From Oceanospirillum sediminis (GTDB taxonomy: Bacteria; Pseudomonadota; Gammaproteobacteria; Pseudomonadales; Halomonadaceae), in NCBI RefSeq assembly GCF_014164585.1, contig NZ_JACJFM010000052.1, positions 1 to 33,053 on the forward strand: 33,053 bases of DNA, in the 5' to 3' direction. How positions within the stretch are numbered: the first letter of the stretch is position 1; the number at the start of each line of letters is the position of its first letter. Position numbers and translations under genes: made by a program. Below, one piece after another: positions 23,081-29,284 of this stretch. Under the pieces are notes generated by a model. It worked only from the letters and a program-made list of their open reading frames with translations. It was not told the origin of the DNA and searched no databases.

Positions 23081-23425
23081 TCAGAGTGGTTTCTGCAGAC
23101 TGATCGGAGTGCCGGAGAATGCACACAGCTTCTGCGCCTCGGTGGTGCCATCCGGCCAGGCCACCTCATCCGGGTTGAAGATACCGTTCTTAATTAACTG
23201 CACCGACACCGCTCCGCTGGAAGAGTCCAGATACTGAGGGGCAATGCGGGTCGCCAGCTGCGTACCGTCTGAGGCAGACGGGTCCCAGAGGTGATACTCC
23301 CCGGTGGTCTGGTTCTGGCCTAACGGAGCATGCTCTGCCAGTTGCTGACCAGCGGCCAGTCGGCCCTCTGTGGTGTGTACCTGTTCTGAACCCGTGACCC
23401 AGTTTTTCGGTACAAAATATTCCAT
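23081..23425 (-). CDS. Head decoration protein (lambda gpD-like)
   Basis: A 114-residue protein close to lambda gpD (110 residues). It has EGRLAAGQQLAEHAPLGQNQ, GEYHLWDPSASDGTQ, a strand with AVSVQLIKNGIFN, and the ending LCAFSGTPISLQ. Such trimers cement the expanded capsid at threefold axes. It lies between protease and capsid as in lambda. Confidence 0.92.
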   Translation of the reverse strand: MEYFVPKNWVTGSEQVHTTEGRLAAGQQLAEHAPLGQNQTTGEYHLWDPSASDGTQLATRIAPQYLDSSSGAVSVQLIKNGIFNPDEVAWPDGTTEAQKLCAFSGTPISLQKPL

Positions 23426-23445
23426 AACGCATTACCTCTGATGGT

Positions 23446-23865
23446 TTATTTATCGCCCGTGGCCAGCTCATAATCGGCCAGCAGGGTATTGCCCGGCGAC
23501 TGCCCGGCAGACTCGTTGCCATCTGCAGGAATATCGGGCTGTTTCTCTTCTGACATCACCTTATCCAGCGATGTACTCATCCGATCCTGACTGCTGGCCT
23601 CTGGCAATGTGGCCAGAATACCTTTGGCCTCTTCCATACTCAGCTGAGTATGAAACGCCAGATGCTGTGCTGTGGCCTGATGCGTTGCAGCCGCTTCCAG
23701 CCCCAGAATACCCGCGATACGGGCCTGCATCTGGGCGGCGGTCATCTCAGCAGGAGCGGTGGCCTGGGTCGTTTGCGTCTGAGCGGTTTGTGTCTGAGCA
23801 GGCTGCGCCGGATCAGTCTGATTAACCTGAGTTGTCGCTGCAGGCGTCTGGGTTTGTTGTGTCAT
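23446..23865 (-). CDS. Internal scaffold protein (Nu3-like), same frame as protease
   Basis: Within the protease gene an internal ATG at 23865 (MTQQTQTPAATT) is preceded by AGGAAA at 23878-23873, 7 bases upstream. It yields the C-terminal 139 residues, a Q/T/A-rich stretch followed by a helical domain, which fits Nu3. In lambda Nu3 is made this way from gene C and scaffolds the prohead. Confidence 0.7.
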   Translation of the reverse strand: MTQQTQTPAATTQVNQTDPAQPAQTQTAQTQTTQATAPAEMTAAQMQARIAGILGLEAAATHQATAQHLAFHTQLSMEEAKGILATLPEASSQDRMSTSLDKVMSEEKQPDIPADGNESAGQSPGNTLLADYELATGDK

Positions 23866-24810
23866 ATCAGTATTTCCTGTGGTTAAAGAAGACGGTAAAG
23901 AAAGGGTTTTGCTACTACTGGATAAATAATCAGTGAAACTTAAAAGCGCATCATGACCATTAATCAGCTCATCAGCAAAGCCCACCTCAAGGGCGGCTTT
24001 GCCCCGATAAGTGGCGGCCTCGGTGGCCAGCACGGCCTCAACGGACAAACCGGTAAACCCTGCCACCAGCTGTGCAAACTCCAATCGGAGCTGATCGGTA
24101 GAGGACTGAAAATCAGCCAGCACCTGTTCCGATAAAGACTGATAAGGATTACCGGCCACCTTATTGGCCCCGGAGTGAATCAGGGTGACTTCAATCCCGG
24201 CCTTATCCATTAACTGACCGTAATTGGTATGAGCCATGACTACACCCACAGAACCGGCTACCCCGGTCTGAGTGATTAACCGGCGATGAGCGGCACTGGC
24301 CAGCGCCATTCCGGCGGAACAATTCATATCACAGCACAAAGCCCAGAGCGGTTTACCGGACTGGTCCGCCATCTGGCGCAGGGTCTGCGCGGTATCAAAA
24401 CAACCCGCCACCTCACCGCCAGGCGTGTCCATATCCATCAGCACACCTTTTACATCCGGGTCAGAAAACGCATCCGCAGCCCGATGAATAATGCCGTCGT
24501 ACCCGGTGCTGCCACTATAAGAATGAACATAACCATACTTGTGGCGTAACGACCCGGACACCGGCAACACCGCTGCACCCTTAACCAGCTCATAAGGCCG
24601 GTAGCGTTCCTCAGCCGGTTCATGCTCTGCCCGGAACTCGCTGGATGGCAGATGGATCTTCTGCCCGGTTAACACCTCGCCTTCGGCATCGGTTAAACGG
24701 GCAATCCCCAGCCGATCTGCCAGGGCACTAAAAAACACCCGCGCATAGCCGGGTTCCAGCAACAGAGGCTGATTAAGCACTCTGGCTGATAGATGGGGGA
24801 AATTGTTCAT
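23446..24810 (-). CDS. Head maturation protease, S49 family (lambda gpC-like)
   Basis: 454 residues from ATG 24810 (MNNFPHLSARV). The longer frame from 24861 runs through a terminator and lacks a family-like start. The SppA-type domain spans residues about 90 to 300: VLMDMDTPGGEVAG, CDMNCSAGMALASAAHR with the probable catalytic serine in NCSAGMA, and TQTGVAGSVGVVMAH. Lysine residues of the catalytic dyad lie further on (GANKVAGNPYQ). The C-terminal third doubles as scaffold. It cleaves portal and scaffold during head maturation. Confidence 0.9.
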   Translation of the reverse strand: MNNFPHLSARVLNQPLLLEPGYARVFFSALADRLGIARLTDAEGEVLTGQKIHLPSSEFRAEHEPAEERYRPYELVKGAAVLPVSGSLRHKYGYVHSYSGSTGYDGIIHRAADAFSDPDVKGVLMDMDTPGGEVAGCFDTAQTLRQMADQSGKPLWALCCDMNCSAGMALASAAHRRLITQTGVAGSVGVVMAHTNYGQLMDKAGIEVTLIHSGANKVAGNPYQSLSEQVLADFQSSTDQLRLEFAQLVAGFTGLSVEAVLATEAATYRGKAALEVGFADELINGHDALLSFTDYLSSSSKTLSLPSSLTTGNTDMTQQTQTPAATTQVNQTDPAQPAQTQTAQTQTTQATAPAEMTAAQMQARIAGILGLEAAATHQATAQHLAFHTQLSMEEAKGILATLPEASSQDRMSTSLDKVMSEEKQPDIPADGNESAGQSPGNTLLADYELATGDK

Positions 24811-24851
24811 GGTGATTCCGTTGGATGGGGTAAATTGCAGGCATAAAAAAA

Positions 24852-24871
24852 GGGCAGTCAACTGACTACCC
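24852..24871 (-). terminator. Terminator at the left edge of block A
   Basis: GGGCAGTCA, AC, TGACTACCC forms a 9-bp stem with one mismatch, followed by T7 on the minus strand. It separates accessory block A from the protease. Confidence 0.8.
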
Positions 24872-24894
24872 TCTGGGATTATCTGGTCGGCATT

Positions 24895-25053
24895 TTAAGC
24901 CATCTTCATTCGACGAATTGGACGTTTAACCCGACCTTCTTTTGAACGGAACATACGTTCTCTTCGACGTTTCTCTTCGAACTCAATCAGCTCTTTCGCT
25001 GTGATAGGTTTTGCTTCCTGAGCTGGAGAAGTACGGCAACCAGCATATTTCAT
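24895..25053 (-). CDS. 52-residue basic small protein
   Basis: ATG 25053 to TAA 24897-24895 encodes 52 residues, starting MKYAGCRTSPAQEAKP and ending RVKRPIRRMKMA. The second half is strongly basic (EEKRRRERMFRSKEGR), suggesting nucleic-acid binding. Upstream lies only a weak GAGTGG ribosome site, and a terminator follows directly. It comes just after the TumE/HTH pair. The family is unknown. Confidence 0.5.
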   Translation of the reverse strand: MKYAGCRTSPAQEAKPITAKELIEFEEKRRRERMFRSKEGRVKRPIRRMKMA

Positions 25054-25080
25054 ATTTCTGCCACTCACTTAACAGGCTTT

Positions 25081-25488
25081 CTAAACAGCGACAGCAACCG
25101 AGCTATCATGATGGCTGTAGTGCAAACCAAACTCGACTTTAAAATCCGTCGCTTTTACTTTTGGCTCTACCGCACCATTTTCACCCTTGCACAGCTCAAC
25201 AATATTGTATTTCTCAAGACTTTTGAGAGTACGGGACAGATTGCTTTTTTTGCGGTTAGAAATCTGTTCCAGCTCTGTAATAGAACGAGGCTTATGCTCT
25301 GCGATAATGCGTAACAGCTCCTGATTTTCACTGCTCAGCACCTGAGCCATAGACTGAACCGACTCGAACCAGACCTTGGGTTCATTCTTTCTCGGTTTGT
25401 ATTCACCTTTTGCAATGGCAATAGTCCGCTTCATGTAATCTTGCCGGGACATTACACCAATTGTCAGAACCTTAGTCCTCATGATCAC
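25081..25488 (-). CDS. HTH antitoxin partner of TumE (HVO_A0114-type)
   Basis: A 135-residue protein. Residues about 55 to 105 form a winged helix-turn-helix (NQELLRIIAEHKPRSITEL, then SNLSRTLKSLEKYNIVEL), as in the MarR-like HVO_A0114 family that accompanies TumE toxins. The four-base overlap with the toxin stop indicates a toxin-first operon. It is expected to bind the promoter dyad upstream. Confidence 0.8.
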   Translation of the reverse strand: MIMRTKVLTIGVMSRQDYMKRTIAIAKGEYKPRKNEPKVWFESVQSMAQVLSSENQELLRIIAEHKPRSITELEQISNRKKSNLSRTLKSLEKYNIVELCKGENGAVEPKVKATDFKVEFGLHYSHHDSSVAVAV

Positions 25489-25835
25489 ACCTCGTTGAGA
25501 ATAAGCTCTACTTCTTTCCAGAAGTCTTCCAGTAACTGCCCTGGACTTTCAAATTCATAATTCAGCACACGGTTTTCTTTATGCTTGTGATCCCATGTCA
25601 CAATTCTTGCCCCGAATTTTTTCTTTTTGGGCTTAAAACCATGGGCATTATCAATGCCGAAAATCCTGACATTCGATCTGTCATGCAGTGTCAGTGAGTA
25701 ACTGATGCCATGGGGAATATGCTCTGTGGCCGTTACCGAACGCGCTTCAAACTTCGTCCAGTAACCATTGTCCATCGGAAACACTTCACCGTTCAGAGCC
25801 AGCAGAGTCTCCAGCCCGTAATCTGTTTCATTCAT
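25485..25835 (-). CDS. tumE: TumE family toxin (DUF6516)
   Basis: 116 residues from ATG 25835 (MNETDYGLETLL); the in-frame GTG at 25856 would add seven atypical residues. The pattern FEARSVTATEHIPHGISYSL, then WDHKHKENRVLNYEF and LLEDFWKEVELIL, matches TumE/DUF6516 proteins found next to HTH antitoxins. The mode of action is poorly defined. It has its own promoter. Confidence 0.8.
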   Translation of the reverse strand: MNETDYGLETLLALNGEVFPMDNGYWTKFEARSVTATEHIPHGISYSLTLHDRSNVRIFGIDNAHGFKPKKKKFGARIVTWDHKHKENRVLNYEFESPGQLLEDFWKEVELILNEV

Positions 25836-25865
25836 ATTTCTAAAGCACCTGCACACTCACTAAGA

Positions 25866-25904
25866 GTTATCTTCTAATGATAACCCATGCACTCTTATTC
25901 TCAA
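25866..25904 (-). promoter_or_regulatory. Promoter and dyad of the tumE operon
   Basis: TTGAGA (25904-25899), a 16-base spacer and TATCAT (25882-25877) make a plausible promoter. The -10 lies in the inverted repeat GTTATC-N7-GATAAC (25866-25884), a likely operator for the HTH antitoxin. Confidence 0.6.
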
Positions 25905-25947
25905 CTAAATAATATCGCCTAGTGGTTATCCATACATCCGATGAAGC

Positions 25948-25966
25948 TGTACCCATATTGGATACA
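25948..25966. promoter_or_regulatory. TGTA-type palindrome between kilA-N gene and tumE
   Basis: TGTACCCATATTGGATACA has 8-base arms with one mismatch. It shares the half-site TGTAtCC with the operator at 10017. It could bind a phage regulator or be a second TumE-operon site. Confidence 0.45.
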
Positions 25967-25982
25967 ACTTCCCGGCACCCAC

Positions 25983-26750
25983 TCACCCCCGCCAGCGGGT
26001 CAGCATTTTCTGGCTGATATTCAACCGCATCAGCGTTTCATCCATCACTGTCCAGCCATGCACCAGAACCGCATCCATCTGCCCAATAAGTGAATGGGCC
26101 TCTTTCGGCAGAAGTCGCTTCATCTCTTTCAGGATCATCTGACCATCTTCGTAAGACTTGCCGAATTCTTTATATTCGTATTCCGGGGCCTGCTTGAGTG
26201 GCAATTGCTTCTGATCGGCTGGCAGGTAATCCCCTTCCAGCACATACTCACTGATAAACTGCCGGGCATTGTTAAACTCACGTTCGGGAATATCCGCCCC
26301 GGATCTCACATCAAAACCCGCATGAATCTGATTCCAGAAACGTGCCTTAGCGGATGCACGTTCCCTGCCCTTAAGATGGGAAATCTTACCGTCCACCAGA
26401 GATGAAAGAATATCCATTCCATTAGTACCAATCGCCTGGTCGGATTGCGGCTGAGTCACCATCTGATCAAAAGCCCTGATCACAGCCAGATGAAACTTAG
26501 CACTGATCCACATGGCGTAGGCGTAAACGAGTTCTTTGCAGACCCACGTGCCTAACCTCGGCTTTTTGGAAATAGACGGGATTCCGTCTTTTTCAATTTC
26601 TGAAATCAATTCTTTGGTTTGTTCGTTAGAGGTCCAATAACGAGGACTGTGCTTGTTTAAGCTACCAGAAGCTTTATGCAGATCATTGAGAGAAAAGAGT
26701 CCATCAACAGAACGAATATCATGAGAGAAGATAACGAGATGAGCGGCCAT
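25983..26750 (-). CDS. KilA-N antirepressor with P22_AR-like C-terminus
   Basis: 255 residues from ATG 26750 (MAAHLVIFSHDIR), preceded 5 bases upstream by AGGAGG; the longer frame from 26864 runs through the leader. Residues about 15 to 98 are a KilA-N DNA-binding domain (FSLNDLHKASGS, then GTWVCKELVYAYAMWIS and VIRAFDQM). Residues about 110 to 170 match the second antirepressor (ARQFISEYVLEGDYLP). The two genes thus share a C-terminal module with different N-terminal heads, and share the same type of leader. Confidence 0.88.
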   Translation of the reverse strand: MAAHLVIFSHDIRSVDGLFSLNDLHKASGSLNKHSPRYWTSNEQTKELISEIEKDGIPSISKKPRLGTWVCKELVYAYAMWISAKFHLAVIRAFDQMVTQPQSDQAIGTNGMDILSSLVDGKISHLKGRERASAKARFWNQIHAGFDVRSGADIPEREFNNARQFISEYVLEGDYLPADQKQLPLKQAPEYEYKEFGKSYEDGQMILKEMKRLLPKEAHSLIGQMDAVLVHGWTVMDETLMRLNISQKMLTRWRG

Positions 26751-26932
26751 AATAGCCTCCTTTGGTTTTTTCGAATGAATCGCCCCATTTCGACGTGGGT
26801 GCCAGGAGGTTCGAAACGGCCCAAAGTACCGCGAGCTTATTTCCTCGAAAGGTGTTTTATTCACTGCCCTCCCGGCCGAACTGGCGCATTACGAGCGCAA
26901 CTCGGATAGGGATTTTGCCAAATTTCAGGCAC
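26751..26932 (-). promoter_or_regulatory. Leader of the KilA-N antirepressor with antisense target
   Basis: In RNA order: CCU-UUCG-AGG hairpin (26852-26843), target GTTTCGA (26817-26811), CCTCCT (26809-26804) complementary to the AGGAGG ribosome site (26761-26756), and TCGAAA (26793-26788), which can also pair with the target. Every element corresponds in order to copy 1 and paired bases have changed together. The homologous small open frame here is GTG-started and only 23 codons. Confidence 0.75.
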
Positions 26933-26995
26933 AAAAAAACCAACGCTATCGGGGTTGGGTAGCTCCGCTTTGGGTAAAGAGGTTTCGACGCCTCA
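26933..26995 (-). ncRNA. C4-like antisense RNA, copy 2
   Basis: A predicted RNA of about 63 bases from near 26995 to the T7 at 26939-26933, behind a CCAAC...GTTGG terminator hairpin (26940-26958). The 5' hairpin GAGG...CCTC (26994-26979) exposes TCGAAAC, a perfect complement of GTTTCGA near the KilA-N gene. The loop differs from copy 1 at three positions that the target matches. The ends are inferred. Confidence 0.72.
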
Positions 26996-27039
26996 GCCCC
27001 AAGGGTAGGGCTGAGAGGGGGCGGGTGTCAAGCGCTTGA
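26994..27039 (-). promoter_or_regulatory. Promoter of leader copy 2 with two dyads
   Basis: TTGACA (27031-27026), an 18-base spacer and a weak TACCCT (27007-27002). CAGCCC-N8-GGGCTG (26994-27013) surrounds the -10, as in copy 1. A perfect 12-bp palindrome, TCAAGCGCTTGA (27028-27039), overlaps the -35 and is absent from copy 1, so copy 2 may have an extra regulator. Confidence 0.7.
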
Positions 27040-27084
27040 AGAGAATTTATTATTGATAATCAATATTCAAAAAGCATTACCAAA

Positions 27085-27675
27085 CTAACAAAAGAATTTA
27101 ATATTTGTCCCAGAATGCAATTCAATATAAGGAACTTTCCATCCTGTTGCATCTCTCAACATTTTTAGAATATATTGCCCCTTACTTACAGTAGCTGCTT
27201 CGCTTATTATATACCCCTCTAGATTATTAAGACTATACTTAGCAACTGATCTAGAAAGAGCATTATACATAGCTTTTCGCCCTTTAGATTTATCTCTAAA
27301 AACTACACCATATTTTATATTCAGCCTAAAAAAATCATCTTTTTCAAACGACTCAATATTTTCTTTGCAGAAAAAAAACAGTGTTGCACATGCTTCATGT
27401 ATCTTCAGCCTTATATCTTCTTTTTTTGCATTAACACCCGACTTAAACTCTACAAAATATAGCACCCCATCGTTATAAAAAAGAGAATCTGGTGACCTTT
27501 CATTACTTGCCCTTCCATTACAATTAGCAATGCTATCAAAATCCAAGCCTAACACATAGCTATCTATAAAGCTTCTCTGATTAGAACTATCATAACTCAA
27601 CTCAGAGATACTCTTAACTTCACTACCATACGAGGATAATAATGCCTTATATACTTCACTCTCCTTTAGAGCCAT
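27085..27675 (-). CDS. PD-(D/E)xK-like nuclease, partner of the AAA ATPase
   Basis: 196 residues from ATG 27675 (MALKESEVYK), with GAGAGG 7 bases upstream; it overlaps the ATPase stop by 20 bases. Residues 62 to 80 give SPD, a gap, then VEFKSG: a PD-(D/E)xK core with D63, E76 and K78. A helix with KIHEACATLFFF follows, as in Holliday-resolvase-like nuclease folds. Tight overlap with an ATPase in a phage accessory block suggests a two-gene defence system in which this is the effector. It lacks TOPRIM or HNH motifs, which excludes the standard PARIS or Septu effectors. The gene is AT-rich relative to neighbours. Confidence 0.7.
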   Translation of the reverse strand: MALKESEVYKALLSSYGSEVKSISELSYDSSNQRSFIDSYVLGLDFDSIANCNGRASNERSPDSLFYNDGVLYFVEFKSGVNAKKEDIRLKIHEACATLFFFCKENIESFEKDDFFRLNIKYGVVFRDKSKGRKAMYNALSRSVAKYSLNNLEGYIISEAATVSKGQYILKMLRDATGWKVPYIELHSGTNIKFFC

Positions 27676-28960
27676 ACTCAAACCTCTCAAGCTCTTCATG
27701 AAGATCAAATAATGGTTGTGCTAACTGTTCAACAACAATACCAACATCACCTGAAACATCTACTATCTCTGACGTCCCATTGATTTTTTTTGCAAGATAG
27801 AAGTTTGAATCTAAAGCTTCCATTCGACTAAACCCTTCCAAGGCCTCTAACATATATGGGCTATGTGTTGTTATTATTATTTTTGCTCCCTGCGAGACTA
27901 ACCCCACAATAACTCGAGCAACTTCTATTTGCCATTTGGGATGTAAGTTAACCTCAGGCTCATCTAGAATTAGTAAGTTATCACTATTACACGCCCCTGA
28001 TTTTATTAATAAATCTAATATACCTAAAGATTTTATCCCTGTTGCAACATTAGCGCTAGGTATTTTATAGTTACCTCGGTCAAGAAAAAAATCTGATGCC
28101 TGTCTGTTATATTGCATATTACCTTTATAGATATCAGATAGACTTCTACTCAAACCTCGATATTCTGTAAGCAGCTCATCAAACACTCTTATTTTCAGTT
28201 TTTCAGACAAATCCCTTGCGTGAAAAGGAATAGCTTTATACTCTGCTCCACCTACTGCATTATCATATAAAAACAGCTCATGATATTGAAGGACAGAAGT
28301 ATCATCGACAAAAGTCACATCTTTAAATCCTAGTCCAACATCATCATAAAAACATACCTCATCTACTTTTTCTTTACCCCATAGTATATCAACAACCTCA
28401 GACTCACCATCTTTAATAAATATACCAGACTGGATATTTTCATCTTGACCTGCAGGAAAAAGCCCTCCTTTAAACTCCGAGTACAAAGATTTACTAATCG
28501 CCTTTCTTATAATGCTCTCTTTATCTGTTGGCTCTAAAATATAATCTTTTAAATTATTTAACTTGCGAATCAATTTTCCCTTTAAAATAAAACGAGAAGC
28601 TTTATTTTCAGTTTGAAGAGATTCCAACATATCAATTCTATATTCAACCGCTTCTAATTCATCCTCCCTTACCTCTCTATAAAAAAAGTTAGGGTTAAAC
28701 GTTTCTTTTAATACAGTATTCTCATTTACATTTATCAATCGCCGAAGAGTAATGTAAATATCCTCTATACGTTCAGCAATACCATCATCTTTATCTTCAA
28801 TAACATCTTCCTTGTATCTAGATATAGCTTTTATTAAAGAAAAAAACAGTTTGCCTACAGTACTCTTGCCAGCATCATTTTCTCCAGCAATAACAGTGAG
28901 CCCATCAATCTTCACCTCTCCCCTTGAAATAATGCCTAAATTTTTGATCAATAATTTCAT
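27656..28960 (-). CDS. AAA ATPase of ABC/OLD type, putative defence sensor
   Basis: 434 residues from ATG 28960 (MKLLIKNLGII); a TTG frame from 29023 is less likely. Walker A GENDAGKST is at 26-34, the ABC-like signature ATGIKSLG at 306-313, Walker B LLILDEPEVNLHP at 329-341 and the H-loop IIITTHSPYMLEAL at 361-374. About 270 residues separate Walker A from the signature, with no coiled-coil hinge. This is the AAA_15/AAA_21 (OLD-like) class common in phage defence with a separate effector. The C-terminal 60 residues do not carry TOPRIM. It probably senses infection and activates the overlapping nuclease. Confidence 0.85.
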   Translation of the reverse strand: MKLLIKNLGIISRGEVKIDGLTVIAGENDAGKSTVGKLFFSLIKAISRYKEDVIEDKDDGIAERIEDIYITLRRLINVNENTVLKETFNPNFFYREVREDELEAVEYRIDMLESLQTENKASRFILKGKLIRKLNNLKDYILEPTDKESIIRKAISKSLYSEFKGGLFPAGQDENIQSGIFIKDGESEVVDILWGKEKVDEVCFYDDVGLGFKDVTFVDDTSVLQYHELFLYDNAVGGAEYKAIPFHARDLSEKLKIRVFDELLTEYRGLSRSLSDIYKGNMQYNRQASDFFLDRGNYKIPSANVATGIKSLGILDLLIKSGACNSDNLLILDEPEVNLHPKWQIEVARVIVGLVSQGAKIIITTHSPYMLEALEGFSRMEALDSNFYLAKKINGTSEIVDVSGDVGIVVEQLAQPLFDLHEELERFEYGSKGE

Positions 28961-29035
28961 TCTAAGACCTATTCCAAACGATAGAAAAAGCGCTTCGCCG
29001 CATATTGCGAACACTAAATCCAAAAAATTTTATCT

Positions 29036-29041
29036 ATTATA
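29036..29041 (-). promoter_or_regulatory. -10 box of the ATPase-nuclease operon
   Basis: A consensus TATAAT in AT-rich DNA lies about 75 bases before the ATPase ATG. A convincing -35 is not present at 16 to 18 bases, so the promoter may be weak or activator-dependent. Confidence 0.45.
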
Positions 29042-29188
29042 ACATCCAAGTTTTTGCAAAACAGCAGGGATTAAATAATCATACAGAAGAGCTTTGATAG
29101 GGTTAATGCAGGACATCCACATTTTTCAGCAGGAAATTTATCAGGTCGAGAGCATTGGCGCCCAAGGGAAAACCCTAACTTTAGAAAA

Positions 29189-29211
29189 GGTATGTCCATC
29201 ATGGACATACC
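29189..29211. terminator. Hairpin at the right edge of block A
   Basis: GGTATGTCCAT-C-ATGGACATACC is an almost perfect 23-base palindrome between portal and block A. It has no T-run on the minus strand, so it may be a terminator, an RNA processing site or an insertion scar. The remainder of the gap 29024 to 29284 contains no credible gene. Confidence 0.45.
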
Positions 29212-29284
29212 CGCTGTTAGGAATAGCACATTATTTAAATAACGTACTCCTGCATTCTGAAGGGGTAGTCATTATAACCATCCC

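Noticed and set aside
24810-24861. Protease start at 24861
   Set aside because: It would place the start codon inside the terminator stem and add 17 atypical residues. ATG 24810 gives a family-like N-terminus.
27085-28960. PARIS, Septu or Gabija assignment for the ATPase-nuclease pair
   Set aside because: The partner has neither a TOPRIM/DUF4435 nor an HNH signature, and the ATPase lacks the C-terminal TOPRIM of OLD or GajA.
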